DNA of 60,945 nucleotides from a virus: positions 1 through 60,945 of the IMG/VR virus record IMGVR_UViG_3300025122_000014. One strand, written 5' to 3'. Positions 6,038-16,636 of the stretch are shown in pieces. The notes under the pieces are model-generated. The model saw only the letters and a program-made list of their open reading frames with translations. It had not been told where the DNA came from and searched no databases. Positions within the stretch are counted from its first letter, which is position 1. The number at the start of each line of letters is the position of its first letter. Made by a program: the position numbers and the translations under genes.

Positions 6038-8137
6038 ATGGCAGCCAATCCCAACCCATGGAGACTACAACGTGAAAACGAACCAGATAATGAGTATCTA
6101 ATATTTTTGGGTCAGGTAAAAGCGGCAAACTCGGGAATATATAATTCTACAGAGGTAGAAAATCTCGATAAGGCTATTACTAACCTAAATAATAAATTAG
6201 GGGTTACCCAGGAAAAACTAGCAAAAGCAAGTGAGGAACAAAGCAAATTATGGACATTCCTAGAGAGAAATTTCAAAAAAGGTACTGACGCTATAAAAAA
6301 CTACAGGGACGCAGCTCATAAGATGAGAAAAGACCCAGCAGGAGCTATGATGGCTTTAGCCCAAGAAGGTTTAGATTACTTACAAAGAGAAGCTGACGTT
6401 AGAGAACACATTATAGAAACCATTAATAGTACGGAGGTGGCTACAAAAATGATGACCCGTAACTTAATGGAAGCGGAGTTAGAAACCCTAAAATGGGGAG
6501 CTACATCTGAAGACCTAGCAAAAATAATGGGTGCACTCTCTCAAGATATGGGTAGAGCTTTTCAAATATCTCCTGAGGCTATTGTAGCTTTAGACGCGTT
6601 AAGAGTAGGTTTAGATTTATCTTCTTCCGACTTAAGTTCTTTAATCAAACAATTTGATATTATGGGTATCGGAGTTGAGGAGGCTACCGGTGAGATTGAA
6701 GAAATGTCTAAGGTTGCTAGAGGAATGGGCCTTAATGTAAGTAAATTTATGGGTAGTGTTGCTAGTAATCTAAAAATGGCAAACACATTTAAGTTTAGAG
6801 ATGGTGTACAAGGATTTACTAGAATGGCCGCTCAAGCACAAAGATTACATTTTGACATGTCCCAAATAAGTAAAATGGCTACAGATTTATTTGACCCTGA
6901 GGCAGCAATAGATATGGCTGCCAATTTCCAAATTATGGGTGGTGCTATGGGTGACTTAACTGACCCATTTAGATTAATGTACTTAGCCACAAATGATATA
7001 GGTGGGTTACAAGACGCAATAGTAGGTGCTGCAGAAGCTAGTGTGATGTTTAATGAAGAGACAGGTGAGTTCGACATCTCGTCAACCGAATTAAGAAGAA
7101 TGAAAGCAATGGCAGACCAATTAGGTATGAGTCTGGAAGATTTTGTTACAGCAGCGAAGAAATCTAAATCCCATACCATGGCTCTAAAACAAATGGGTGG
7201 CATGGAACTTATTGACCCAAAATCTGGTGAAGATTTAAAAGAGTTTGCTGCCAATATGGCACAAATGAAAGGTGGTAGATTCATGATTGACTTACCAGAA
7301 ATAGGGGAAGTAGCACTTGAAGACATAGATACAAAAACAGAATTAGAGGCTTTAAGGAAATTACAAACACAAGAAGGACTGTCTACAAGAAAAATATCTC
7401 TTAACCAGTTATCTGCACAAGAACGAATTGCGAATGCTACTGAAGCACTGGTAAAAGGTGTTACATTTGAAGCTATGGGTGATGAAAAGGCCCCAATTAG
7501 AAAATATACCGACCAATTCTTGAGTGCTATAGAAAGTACAATAGGAGGTCCAATAATGAAACAAGTAGCAACACAAATAGCAGAATTAGGTGGTGCTATT
7601 GCAGAAGCTGTAGTCACGGGGGAGGAAAAAAACTTAGAACGAATAATTAACAGAACAGCAACCAATTTGGAAAGGTTAGCAACAACTATGGATGAAACAC
7701 TCATGAAAGACTTACCTTTGTTAGGCACATTTTTTCAAGGTTTAATGCATGGAACCCCTGGGGAACAAGGAGAAATGAAAGATTTTATATCTAGACCAGG
7801 ACAGCGAATGGGTAAATTTTCAGGTAAAGACATAGTAGTTGGATTTAAAGAAGAGAATCTTCAAGCGATGCCCTCAATGACCGAAATGAACAGTGCTGTT
7901 AATACATTTAATACCCAAAATCAATACTCAACCACAAGGAGTGGTCCAATAGATATTAATTTGAATATGAATGGTAGAGCGGTATTGGATATGCAAGGAA
8001 TAACTACAGAGGTTACAGCACAGAAACTACAAGAAGTTATGGGTGAAAATCAATTCCAAATGTGGTTAATGTCACAAGTAGGGGAAAGAATAGCGCAAGG
8101 GGGTAATGCCTTCGCAAACTATGGTACCACAACATAA
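6038..8137 (+). CDS. Tape measure protein (putative)
   Basis: This 699-aa, largely helical protein is rich in Ala, Met, Gln and Glu. It begins with a coiled-coil-like region around residues 40-75 (LDKAITNLNNKLGVTQEKL...), followed by helices with repeated AMGDL/MGG patterns (for example AANFQIMGGAMGDL near 290-305) and LGMSLEDFVTAAKKS. These are typical of phage tape measure proteins, which fill the tube lumen, set tail length and help open the membrane during ejection. T4 gp29 is of comparable size (590 aa). The position after tube and gp26/chaperone-like genes strongly supports the call. There is no peptidase or lysozyme domain. The C-terminal ~60 residues are not coiled coil and may contact the hub. 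Confidence 0.8.
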   Translation: MAANPNPWRLQRENEPDNEYLIFLGQVKAANSGIYNSTEVENLDKAITNLNNKLGVTQEKLAKASEEQSKLWTFLERNFKKGTDAIKNYRDAAHKMRKDPAGAMMALAQEGLDYLQREADVREHIIETINSTEVATKMMTRNLMEAELETLKWGATSEDLAKIMGALSQDMGRAFQISPEAIVALDALRVGLDLSSSDLSSLIKQFDIMGIGVEEATGEIEEMSKVARGMGLNVSKFMGSVASNLKMANTFKFRDGVQGFTRMAAQAQRLHFDMSQISKMATDLFDPEAAIDMAANFQIMGGAMGDLTDPFRLMYLATNDIGGLQDAIVGAAEASVMFNEETGEFDISSTELRRMKAMADQLGMSLEDFVTAAKKSKSHTMALKQMGGMELIDPKSGEDLKEFAANMAQMKGGRFMIDLPEIGEVALEDIDTKTELEALRKLQTQEGLSTRKISLNQLSAQERIANATEALVKGVTFEAMGDEKAPIRKYTDQFLSAIESTIGGPIMKQVATQIAELGGAIAEAVVTGEEKNLERIINRTATNLERLATTMDETLMKDLPLLGTFFQGLMHGTPGEQGEMKDFISRPGQRMGKFSGKDIVVGFKEENLQAMPSMTEMNSAVNTFNTQNQYSTTRSGPIDINLNMNGRAVLDMQGITTEVTAQKLQEVMGENQFQMWLMSQVGERIAQGGNAFANYGTTT

Positions 8138-8149
8138 CCTTTATATGCT

Positions 8150-8171
8150 ATAGTTTTCTATACAAAACTAT
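8150..8171 (+). repeat. 8-bp inverted repeat before the 1655-aa gene
   Basis: ATAGTTTT at 8150-8157 and AAAACTAT at 8164-8171 are perfect inverted copies separated by 6 nt. The right arm runs into the TATTTAT box at 8169-8175. It could be a weak post-tape-measure hairpin or an operator-like site. Confidence 0.4.
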
Positions 8172-8175
8172 TTAT
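8169..8175 (+). promoter_or_regulatory. TATTTAT box, candidate phage promoter
   Basis: TATTTAT lies 16 nt before the ATG at 8192, overlapping the right arm of an inverted repeat. It is one of the ten recurring boxes. Confidence 0.45.
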
Positions 8176-8191
8176 GTAAAAAGAAAAAAAT

Positions 8192-11100
8192 ATGGCACCT
8201 GCACCAAAAGACGCTTCATCTTTATCGTTTATAGCAACCAATCAGTTAAGAGAAACACTTTTAACTAAAAACTTGCCTAGCCCATATGAAATTTCCGATA
8301 CCCTACCAGTACAATTTACTGATAATTCATACCGTTTAAGCAAACAAAATGAATATGAAGTAGTAAATCAGCTTTCCGCTGAAGAAATAGCGGAACCTTT
8401 TATAGAAAAAAGGTATTTGGATAACCGGTATGGTCCTCCAGGTGGCTATGATGATAGTATAGATATTAATGTTATTAGATTAGAGGTGGATAAAAGAATG
8501 GCTTATCCGTATTTCTCTGGTTTTTATTGTAATACTTACACTGTTATGGGCATCTTATTAGGTGTAAATTCAGAAGGACAACTAAACACTACTTTATTAC
8601 CTGGCATTGAAGATGATAGTCAATTAGCACAATTAGCAGCAGTTGAGTTAAAAAAAGCTTATAATGCAAGAGTAGCTCAAGAACTTTATGAAGAAACAGT
8701 TGGAAGACTTAATGTATTAGATGCTTTTCAAGACCCATTTGCAGCAGTTAACATATTATCAGGTAGAGAGAGTTTAATAGAGAAACAATGGAAATTAACA
8801 ATGCCAAGAACTTTAGTTGGAAAAGGGTTGGATTTTGTAGCTAGATTACAAGGACTCTATCTTCCAGTTTCAATCATACCAGGACAGTTTTTCGGACAAG
8901 AAGCAAACCCGCAACAAGGAAGAAATGTTAGACCAGAAGCCCAATCACTAATGGGTAAAATTTGGCAAGACGCTACAGCGTTAGTTGGTAATCTTGTAGG
9001 AGTTCAACGAAGACCAGTGGTACCTTTAACTATGAGTGATAGACTTATAGATTATACTGGAAGTGGACAAAAATCAGTTATGTTCCGTAATCTAACATAT
9101 AACAGATATAAACCTGAGTATAGGAAAGAGGCAACTATGGAAGCTTCTACAGCTATTGGTAGGTTAGTACAGGCAGGTGCTGGAGTAGTAAAGTCAGTTT
9201 TAGGAACCCAACCACCACAAGGACAATACTATGTTGGAACTAGAAAGAACGACCCAAAGAATATACCGAGTCCAAACGAGGCTTTACCACAAAATGAATT
9301 TGGGGAATTGGTTAATAGTCCGGTATACGGACCTGACGCGTTATCTAAAGAGTTTGAAAATTTTGATGGAAATGAGGCATGGAGAACCCATAATTTTGGT
9401 TTGGCTGGAAAAGCACTTGCAGATGGGGGAGGTGTAGCTGGAGGTTGGACATGGTATGGTAAAGATAAAAACCCACCACCTGGACAAACAGTAGGACCAA
9501 ATGGTGTAACCGCGGGAGAAGATGTTGATAATAATGTAGATTTTAGAAGTTATAAATTACCTGATGACCAGTACAATAGTTCTAGGTCTGGCACAGATAA
9601 GTTATTTAGACCAGGTACAGTACTAGATGTAGCACAAAGATTAGTAGAAGCTGTTCCGGAGGTGGGAGGAGCCCGCCTGGGACACGTAGGACACGCCATA
9701 GACCAAGTATCTAAAGTTTTTAATGATGGGTATAAGGAATTGACTAAAGGGTCTCAGGTGAGAAAATATGTGGATAGTAATGGGTCGTATAAAGGTGCGG
9801 AGTATTGTAGAATATTTACAAAAGATACACCATTTTATACTTACAATAGATTACAAAAGACACAACAAAATATTAGAAAAGAAAGTTATTCAGTTTTAGA
9901 TAGTCCATATAATTTAAATATTGCTCCTTACAGTGATGAAGACTCCACTAATATCATAAATAATCCACAAGATGGAGGTGTAGCACACGTAAAAAAATAT
10001 ATGTTTTCTTTAGAAAATTTAGCATGGAGAACATCTAATGACCCAGGTTTATCCTATACTGATTTAGCTGTATGTGAAAGAGGACCTAATGGTGGTAGAA
10101 TAATGTGGTTTCCACCTTATGATATTGCCATTGATGATAATAGCTCAATTAGTTGGTCATCTAATAACTTTTTAGGTAGACCAGAACCAATATATACCTA
10201 CAACTACACAGAAAGGATTGGGAATCTTAGGTTTAAGGTTGTTGTTGACCACCCAACGGTGCTGAATAGAATAGTAGATAAAGAATTAGGAGGATTAACA
10301 ACCGAACAAGAAAATGAAGTTCTTAATTCATTCTTTGCTGGGTGTTATGAGTATGATATTTTTGATTTATCTAGAACTTATCCAGATTTCGATAGAACAG
10401 AATTAGAGACCATATTAACAATAATAAACCAACAACCACCCATAAAAGAAGAAATGGAGTTTGTAGCCCTCCAAGAAGGGGAACCAGAAACTTTTATAGA
10501 GGATGGTGGAAGTTCTATACCTGATTTATCAGCTTATGATAATCTTAGTTTTTATTTTGAAAATGATTACCCAGACCCAAATACTCGTAGAACTACATCT
10601 ACAGTACCTTATACTACTTTAGCTGAAGGAGGAGGTTCTAAATGGGGTAACTATATTGGGGATGACCAAACAACAGGAACTCTTAAAGTATATTACCAAA
10701 AACAACCAGTTGTGGAAAAACAGAAAAAACTACAAACATTTTTTGAAGAAGCAACAGAAAATTATAATGTTAAATTTCCTGAGTTAATGGTTAAATTAGA
10801 AGAGATATTGTCTAGTGGTGAATTTACTATAGATATTTCTTTCATTGGAAGTGCTAGTTCACCAAACACTAAAGATTATAACGTAGACTTATCCAAAAGA
10901 AGAATAGATTCTGTTAAAAAGATGATTCTAGCCTATCAACTAGGTGGTAAGTTTCCATTCCAGAACTCCTATGATAAAGCAGATTTAAGATTTCCTGAAT
11001 CACAAGCTTCAGGAGAAGAGATTAATATAAATGGTATTAGTTGTACAGCAGATTTAGATACTCCAGATAACATATACTCTATTAATGCAGCTTATTGTAG

Positions 11101-13159
11101 AAGGGTACATATAGAAACAATTAAAATTGAACGTAAGATAAAAATAACAAAGGTACCAACAAAAAGACCAACCTATAGGCCTACCATTACAAAAGATAGA
11201 GTACCTGGTAACTTACGTAGAAAAATAACTAGACATGTATTAGGGATAGATGAATGTTCTTATTTTAAAATGATAAGGGGTGAAGATGAAATAGCTTTTG
11301 CAAGTATGAAAGAAAAATTAAAATATTTTTCACCAGCATTTCATTCTACAACACCAGAAGGACTAAATTCAAGATTAACATTTTTACAACAATGTTTAAG
11401 ACCAGGTAAAACTATTCCAGTGAAAGGAAGTGATGATAACGTAACTGCAAATCAACAAGCATCTAATACAGCTTTTGGAGCACCACCAGTTTGTGTTCTT
11501 AGAATAGGTGATTTTTACCATAGTAAGATTATTATAGATAATGTGTCAATTAGTTATGACCCACTGGTGTGGGATATAAACCCAGAAGGTATCGGGGTAC
11601 AACCAATGATTGCTAACGTCAGTATGAACTTCAAATATATAGGGGGCCAAGGACTTAAACAACCTGTAGAACAATTACAGAATGCATTATCCTTCAATTA
11701 TTATGCAAATACAGAAACATTTGATGAGAGAGCTCAGTTTACTGTTTTTGATACAGACCCAGATGAAAAAGCATTCTTACAAGACCTATATGATAGTTTA
11801 GGTACTGAAGGTAATGGTTTAGAGGAGCAACAAGAAGCGATAGCGGATGAAGATACTACCCCTAATGATGGACAACCTATAGGTAATAAAACGAATCCAT
11901 CTTTAACTACAAGTGGTGAAACAGGTGATATAGAATACAACTTAGTGTTTAATGATATGGTTACAAAAGCCGGGGCATATATTAGTACTGTTATAAATGA
12001 GATAAAAATGATACAAAGGACTCATGGTTATGGTATGGTTCAGTTGATGTTCGCTCAGAGAGATAATGAAACAGGAACTTATGATTGTATAGATTGTACT
12101 TCTGGTACAGCTTCATTGGTGCCTTTTAATGGTAAATTAATAGGTAAAATTATGGGAGAAGAAAGAGGTAATAATTTATTTGATGAGGTTCTTGACACTA
12201 TAAAGAGTGATGGTACTATAATACAAACTACCTACATCAACAATACAAATCCTAGTAATAGTAAAAAAAGAAAATTAAGACGATTATTAAAAGAACAGGT
12301 AGAAGAGATTAGAGATGGTGTTATTGTTGACTTAGATTCTAGTGCATACAAGATTAATGAGGCACAAATAGAGTACACTAAATTAGTGGACAAAATAAAT
12401 ACTGTTAATAATTTATGTGATGGGTATATTAATGATGGTAAACATACATCATATAAGTTATCTGGAACCACACATGTATTTAGTACAAGTAACCAAACTA
12501 CCACTGATTGTGAACTTGGTTATGATTATAAATTATTAGCTAATCTATTGAATTATTTTACTGATACCTTAAATGGGGTAATAGGGTTATGTTCTGATGA
12601 CCCACCTACATGTTATGCACCAGTAGAATATCTAAAAGAAGGGAATTACCAAAGCCCAACAAGTTGGGTAACTTCACCAGATTTCTATTGGGCGTCTTCA
12701 CTTTCTCAGGTTGGTGGGTTATATCTTACTATAGGAAAAAAATTAGTAGACACAGGGATTACACCTAGTGAGTATTTTGGCGATGATGGAGATTGGGCAG
12801 TAGATATGGATGATAGTGTGTGGGAAGATATAAAAGATGAAGTAGAGTCCGGTAATGTATGGGATAGTCAGATACAGTTATGGTCTACAGAATACCCTAA
12901 ACAAGAAAAATATTGGTTTGACCAATTAGAATTATTTGAAAAGAATTTAAAAGATAGATTTGTGACATCAGACAATAAAGTACCAAATGGGTTAACAACA
13001 CCTGATGAGTCTTCACAATTAGCAAAAATAGCAGAAGACTCTAAACATCAGTTTAAGTATGGGACAACCAGTAGTCCTAATTGTGAAGAATCCATAACTA
13101 ATATATCTGAGGAAAATCAAACTACAGGTGATAATTTTAACTTTAAATATATACCATAA
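8192..13159 (+). CDS. Large baseplate/hub protein with OmpA-like domain
   Basis: This 1655-aa structural protein lies just after the tape measure. Residues ~595-700 (KKYMFSLENLAWRTS, MWFPPYDIAI, ERIGNLRFKVVVDHP) look like a tube- or hub-type beta domain. Residues ~845-990 contain LEEILSSGEFTIDISFIGSA and then YNVDLSKRRIDSVKKMI, with a closing RRVHIETIKIE strand. This is the arrangement of OmpA/MotB-type peptidoglycan-binding domains. Residues ~1100-1180 (VLRIGDFYHSKIIIDNVSIS, VWDINPEGIGVQPMIANVSM) resemble the adaptor domain of hub/LysM baseplate proteins. The C-terminal third is unrecognised. A virion OmpA-like domain could anchor the baseplate to peptidoglycan. The stop codon overlaps the next ATG as TAATG. 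Confidence 0.75.
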   Translation: MAPAPKDASSLSFIATNQLRETLLTKNLPSPYEISDTLPVQFTDNSYRLSKQNEYEVVNQLSAEEIAEPFIEKRYLDNRYGPPGGYDDSIDINVIRLEVDKRMAYPYFSGFYCNTYTVMGILLGVNSEGQLNTTLLPGIEDDSQLAQLAAVELKKAYNARVAQELYEETVGRLNVLDAFQDPFAAVNILSGRESLIEKQWKLTMPRTLVGKGLDFVARLQGLYLPVSIIPGQFFGQEANPQQGRNVRPEAQSLMGKIWQDATALVGNLVGVQRRPVVPLTMSDRLIDYTGSGQKSVMFRNLTYNRYKPEYRKEATMEASTAIGRLVQAGAGVVKSVLGTQPPQGQYYVGTRKNDPKNIPSPNEALPQNEFGELVNSPVYGPDALSKEFENFDGNEAWRTHNFGLAGKALADGGGVAGGWTWYGKDKNPPPGQTVGPNGVTAGEDVDNNVDFRSYKLPDDQYNSSRSGTDKLFRPGTVLDVAQRLVEAVPEVGGARLGHVGHAIDQVSKVFNDGYKELTKGSQVRKYVDSNGSYKGAEYCRIFTKDTPFYTYNRLQKTQQNIRKESYSVLDSPYNLNIAPYSDEDSTNIINNPQDGGVAHVKKYMFSLENLAWRTSNDPGLSYTDLAVCERGPNGGRIMWFPPYDIAIDDNSSISWSSNNFLGRPEPIYTYNYTERIGNLRFKVVVDHPTVLNRIVDKELGGLTTEQENEVLNSFFAGCYEYDIFDLSRTYPDFDRTELETILTIINQQPPIKEEMEFVALQEGEPETFIEDGGSSIPDLSAYDNLSFYFENDYPDPNTRRTTSTVPYTTLAEGGGSKWGNYIGDDQTTGTLKVYYQKQPVVEKQKKLQTFFEEATENYNVKFPELMVKLEEILSSGEFTIDISFIGSASSPNTKDYNVDLSKRRIDSVKKMILAYQLGGKFPFQNSYDKADLRFPESQASGEEININGISCTADLDTPDNIYSINAAYCRRVHIETIKIERKIKITKVPTKRPTYRPTITKDRVPGNLRRKITRHVLGIDECSYFKMIRGEDEIAFASMKEKLKYFSPAFHSTTPEGLNSRLTFLQQCLRPGKTIPVKGSDDNVTANQQASNTAFGAPPVCVLRIGDFYHSKIIIDNVSISYDPLVWDINPEGIGVQPMIANVSMNFKYIGGQGLKQPVEQLQNALSFNYYANTETFDERAQFTVFDTDPDEKAFLQDLYDSLGTEGNGLEEQQEAIADEDTTPNDGQPIGNKTNPSLTTSGETGDIEYNLVFNDMVTKAGAYISTVINEIKMIQRTHGYGMVQLMFAQRDNETGTYDCIDCTSGTASLVPFNGKLIGKIMGEERGNNLFDEVLDTIKSDGTIIQTTYINNTNPSNSKKRKLRRLLKEQVEEIRDGVIVDLDSSAYKINEAQIEYTKLVDKINTVNNLCDGYINDGKHTSYKLSGTTHVFSTSNQTTTDCELGYDYKLLANLLNYFTDTLNGVIGLCSDDPPTCYAPVEYLKEGNYQSPTSWVTSPDFYWASSLSQVGGLYLTIGKKLVDTGITPSEYFGDDGDWAVDMDDSVWEDIKDEVESGNVWDSQIQLWSTEYPKQEKYWFDQLELFEKNLKDRFVTSDNKVPNGLTTPDESSQLAKIAEDSKHQFKYGTTSSPNCEESITNISEENQTTGDNFNFKYIP

Positions 13160-13479
13160 TGGCACAATATTATAATAGATATACACAATTTTCCATCAAT
13201 GGGCAGGCTCAAACTGTACCATTTGTCACCATTCCTTCTAAAACTACCGATAAGAAGGTTATATATAAGTTAGGGAAAAGTAGAATGGATAAATATAGTG
13301 AAGAATATTATAGTTCCCCATATTTTGGTTGGTTGATAATGGCTGCCAACCCCCAATATGGTGGGATGGAGTGGAATATTCCTGACGGCAGAATCTTGAT
13401 TATTCCTTATCCTCTAGTAGCTTCTTTACAAGATTATAAGCAAGCAGTCGAAAACCACTTCTTCTTCTATGGCAGATGA
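13159..13479 (+). CDS. gp53-like baseplate wedge protein (putative)
   Basis: This 106-aa protein has the pattern of the T4 gp53 baseplate wedge family: a short beta start, then the helix KSRMDKYSEEYYSSPYFGWLIMAANPQYGG, then IPDGRILIIPYPL. The family typically reads 'R+D.+A..yYG.p..ww.Ia.aN......i..G..L.IP', often likened to a LysM-type fold. In T4, gp53 joins neighbouring wedges around the hub. Translation is coupled to the 1655-aa gene (TAATG), and its last 11 nt overlap the start of the hub gene, so the three are co-expressed. Confidence 0.75.
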   Translation: MAQYYNRYTQFSINGQAQTVPFVTIPSKTTDKKVIYKLGKSRMDKYSEEYYSSPYFGWLIMAANPQYGGMEWNIPDGRILIIPYPLVASLQDYKQAVENHFFFYGR

Positions 13480-16400
13480 GATAATTAATGCGGAGAACAT
13501 TCTTGTTGAGTTTAATGAGAATAATATATTACTATGTGACCCAAATAAGGTAGTCAAGGATGGTAAGCCTGAAGCGCGCCTTGCTAAACATGAGAATCTT
13601 ATAATATACGCGAATTTAAAAGCTAAGATAGTCCCTAGAAGTAAGATTATTGTGGGTGATGCTGTACAAGCAGAATCATATGTAGATTTATTTGATGGTG
13701 AAGTTAGTTTTTTACGTGAACAAAAAGCGGGAGAACCACGACAACACCTAACTAGTGACTGGACCGAACAATTCACCAACCCAGAAGTTAACCAGCAGAA
13801 AATAGTTAATACCACAGACCCAAATACTCAAGAACAACAACCGAAAGTACAAATTGATAATAAATTAGATACTGGAGCATTTGGTATAGAGAGCATACAG
13901 ATTAGTATGAATTCTGCATGGATACCTACTGTTACTATTAATTTTGTGGATGTTAGAGGTAAAACTTTATTTGAACAAGGAGCCAATTCACCCTACGCTG
14001 TATTTTTTCATATGCCTTATCCTTTATTCTTACTAACAATTAAAGGTTTTTATGGTAAGGCAGTAACTTATCAATTAATGATGCATAAATTTAATGCTAG
14101 CTTTGACCCCTCAACCGGGAATTATAAAGTTGTATGTAATTTTGTTGGTAGGACGTATGCACTTTTATCTGATATCACCGCAGCAGAAATTTTAAATGCT
14201 CCTTATATGTACTCTAGAACATATGATTTTTCATCTGAAGATGATGAAGATAAGAAGAGTATGGTTACCACAAGAGGGTATCAAACAATGAAAGAAATAT
14301 ATCAGATATATAAAAGAAAAGATATAATACCGGATGGTCTACCTGAACTTACAGTATCTGAATTAATGCAAAGAATAGATTCTTTAGAAAAAGCTATAGA
14401 AGAAGGATTGGAGGATGTAGAAATGGATTCATTAGATGATATTAAGTCTTATGAGGCACATATAGAATCATTAAGAGCAAGGATAATAGGTCCAGCTAGT
14501 TGGAAGTATAGAAATATGTCGACTACAGAGCCACCAAACTACTCTAGTCTAGCTACAGGTGCAATATACTACACTTGGAAAGATAAAATAGGTGAAGACC
14601 CACAAAAAAGGAAAGATTCATTAGACGAGTTAAAAACCATTATAAGTGAAGGGGTGGCAAGATTAAAAAACAACACAACTTTTGGTGTAGGTAAAAAAGT
14701 TACTATTAATGGTAAGAAACAAAGTTTAAAAATAGATGTAGACATAAGTTTTGAAGATATATTTCATGATAAAGACACTGTTGAAGGTGCTCCTGAGGGG
14801 GTGGAATATTTTTTATTTAGCACAACCCAAGATAGTTTTGATGAGAAATTAGCTAATATATATGAAGAATTTAATCAAAAAAGACAATCTTTAGAGAAGG
14901 ATATGTCTAAAAGAATAAATGCTATAATAGAGAGTGATAAAGGGTTAGGATTCTCACCAACCATAAGAAATATTTTTGGAATGCTATGTGCATCTGTCGA
15001 TACTTTTCTTAGGTTGTTAGATGATGTTCATACTGATGCAATGGCAGTTAGAGATGATAAGAAAAGGTTAGAGGTAGTTAATAGTATGGGGACTACTAGT
15101 GTAGAGCCTATTTTGCCTAAAGACAATTTTGTTTATCCGTGGCCTAGTTACTATGTTAGACAAGAAAATGAAAATGGTGGACAAGATTTTACTTTAACTT
15201 ATCCAGCTGCTAGAAGTGTTATTAGAACCACTCAAGCTTATAAATTTGAAAAATGGCCAGAAGTAGGATTTGTAGAAGAATATTTAAGAGCCGCTACCCT
15301 AAGAGGCAAAACACCAAACCTAGGGCTCGATGAAGATAGTAATGAAGCTTCAGGTTATGGGCCTGTAACCGCAATAGGGTATGGTTTAGAACAAAATTTT
15401 TACAATAATATAGCACAAGCTCCATTTATGTACGAGATATATGATAGGTCTGTCATGAATTCATTCTTTAGCGGTGTTAATAGTAGACTTGCATCAGACG
15501 CTTCATTGTTAGTGATGAGAGCACTAGGAGGGTTGGAATCGGTCAATATATCTAACCTATCTAATACTAGTTACAGTTTACAAGAAAAATTAAAAAATCA
15601 AAACTTTGAATACCAAACATTTTTAGACTATCTAAAGGAAATATCGCCCCTAACAAATTGGCCTCTATTAGTAAGAAATAACTATAGCACACCTTATATT
15701 AGAGAAGAGATTTTAATAAATAATTTCAGTATAACGTCAATAGAGGATTTTAAAACGTATAGAAATAGGGTAAAAGAAGATGATTCTTTAACATTAATTA
15801 AGAAATATATATCTAAACCTAAAATTAGGAATGATAGACAAATATATGATACATATCCTTTTGTGTACCCTATAGACCCACAAGTAGCTGTAGGAGATTG
15901 GATAAAGAGTAATTTAGCTAATTGTAAAACACAATCAGACGGGATATCCCCAACATATCAACAATTCTATAATATAGATAAAAATATTGATATAGACCTA
16001 GAATTTAGTAAGTATGGTTTTTTTACTGATACACTATTAAAGATAGATGGCACAACAACAAAAAATTCTACATATTACACAGATAATTTCTTTAAAAATT
16101 GGACAAGTCTTATAAGTAGACGTAACAATTTAATAAGTCCAGGGTTATATGCTAATTGGCCAAAATATTATAAAGACACTGTTTGGGGTATGAATTCCGT
16201 AGGTGATACCACTAAAGGTAAAAACCAACTGAGGTTCTTAACTGAAGGGAAAATAACATATAAAATAGGTGCAGGTGACCCAGGAACTGATTCACCAGGG
16301 GAAGAGACAGAATTTTCTAGATTAGGTACACAGATAGCTTCTATGTTGAATACCCCTTATTTTACAAATGCTATAAAAGAAGGTACAATAAATGAAATTA

Positions 16401-16636
16401 ATGATGCACCCTACGCATACAAAAATGCTGCGTTCTTATTTGTAAATTCACTACCGGTACCAACAACAAGAGAAAAATTATTAGAATCAATAGATAATGT
16501 TAATACGGTCGATGGTAGGAAAATTACTTATGGTGATTATGCCTTCGCTAATTTAAATCAACTAGCAGCTGTACATAGAATCCCATATGCATGGATTTTA
16601 ACAACACATAAACTACGGTACAGACCATTTAACTAG
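13469..16636 (+). CDS. Baseplate hub protein, N-terminal part (reading frame broken at 16.6 kb)
   Basis: This 1055-aa ORF contains a tube-like hub domain at about residues 135-250. It reads IESIQISMNSAWIPTVTINF, then VDVRGKTLFEQGANSPYAVF, FHMPYPLFLLTIKGFYGKAV and STGNYKVVCNFVGRTYALLS, a pattern typical of giant hub proteins in large myophages. Residues ~295-340 form a coiled-coil segment (SELMQRIDSLEKAIEEGLED). The ORF ends just after AVHRIPYAWILTTH. The following residues of the family block (a Gly and a VW motif) are found in the +1 frame directly downstream, so the true protein most likely continues into the next ORF. The break is either a one-base indel in the A-run at 16610-16612 or a real frameshift site. 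Confidence 0.8.
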   Translation: MADEIINAENILVEFNENNILLCDPNKVVKDGKPEARLAKHENLIIYANLKAKIVPRSKIIVGDAVQAESYVDLFDGEVSFLREQKAGEPRQHLTSDWTEQFTNPEVNQQKIVNTTDPNTQEQQPKVQIDNKLDTGAFGIESIQISMNSAWIPTVTINFVDVRGKTLFEQGANSPYAVFFHMPYPLFLLTIKGFYGKAVTYQLMMHKFNASFDPSTGNYKVVCNFVGRTYALLSDITAAEILNAPYMYSRTYDFSSEDDEDKKSMVTTRGYQTMKEIYQIYKRKDIIPDGLPELTVSELMQRIDSLEKAIEEGLEDVEMDSLDDIKSYEAHIESLRARIIGPASWKYRNMSTTEPPNYSSLATGAIYYTWKDKIGEDPQKRKDSLDELKTIISEGVARLKNNTTFGVGKKVTINGKKQSLKIDVDISFEDIFHDKDTVEGAPEGVEYFLFSTTQDSFDEKLANIYEEFNQKRQSLEKDMSKRINAIIESDKGLGFSPTIRNIFGMLCASVDTFLRLLDDVHTDAMAVRDDKKRLEVVNSMGTTSVEPILPKDNFVYPWPSYYVRQENENGGQDFTLTYPAARSVIRTTQAYKFEKWPEVGFVEEYLRAATLRGKTPNLGLDEDSNEASGYGPVTAIGYGLEQNFYNNIAQAPFMYEIYDRSVMNSFFSGVNSRLASDASLLVMRALGGLESVNISNLSNTSYSLQEKLKNQNFEYQTFLDYLKEISPLTNWPLLVRNNYSTPYIREEILINNFSITSIEDFKTYRNRVKEDDSLTLIKKYISKPKIRNDRQIYDTYPFVYPIDPQVAVGDWIKSNLANCKTQSDGISPTYQQFYNIDKNIDIDLEFSKYGFFTDTLLKIDGTTTKNSTYYTDNFFKNWTSLISRRNNLISPGLYANWPKYYKDTVWGMNSVGDTTKGKNQLRFLTEGKITYKIGAGDPGTDSPGEETEFSRLGTQIASMLNTPYFTNAIKEGTINEINDAPYAYKNAAFLFVNSLPVPTTREKLLESIDNVNTVDGRKITYGDYAFANLNQLAAVHRIPYAWILTTHKLRYRPFN

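Noticed and set aside
6832-7728. 298-aa minus-strand ORF inside the tape measure
   Set aside because: Antisense shadow of a helical coding sequence; composition (Ser, Ala, Ile runs) and lack of a promoter argue against a gene.
13426-13815. 129-aa minus-strand ORF over the start of the hub gene
   Set aside because: Shadow ORF covering two genuine coupled starts; no supporting signal.
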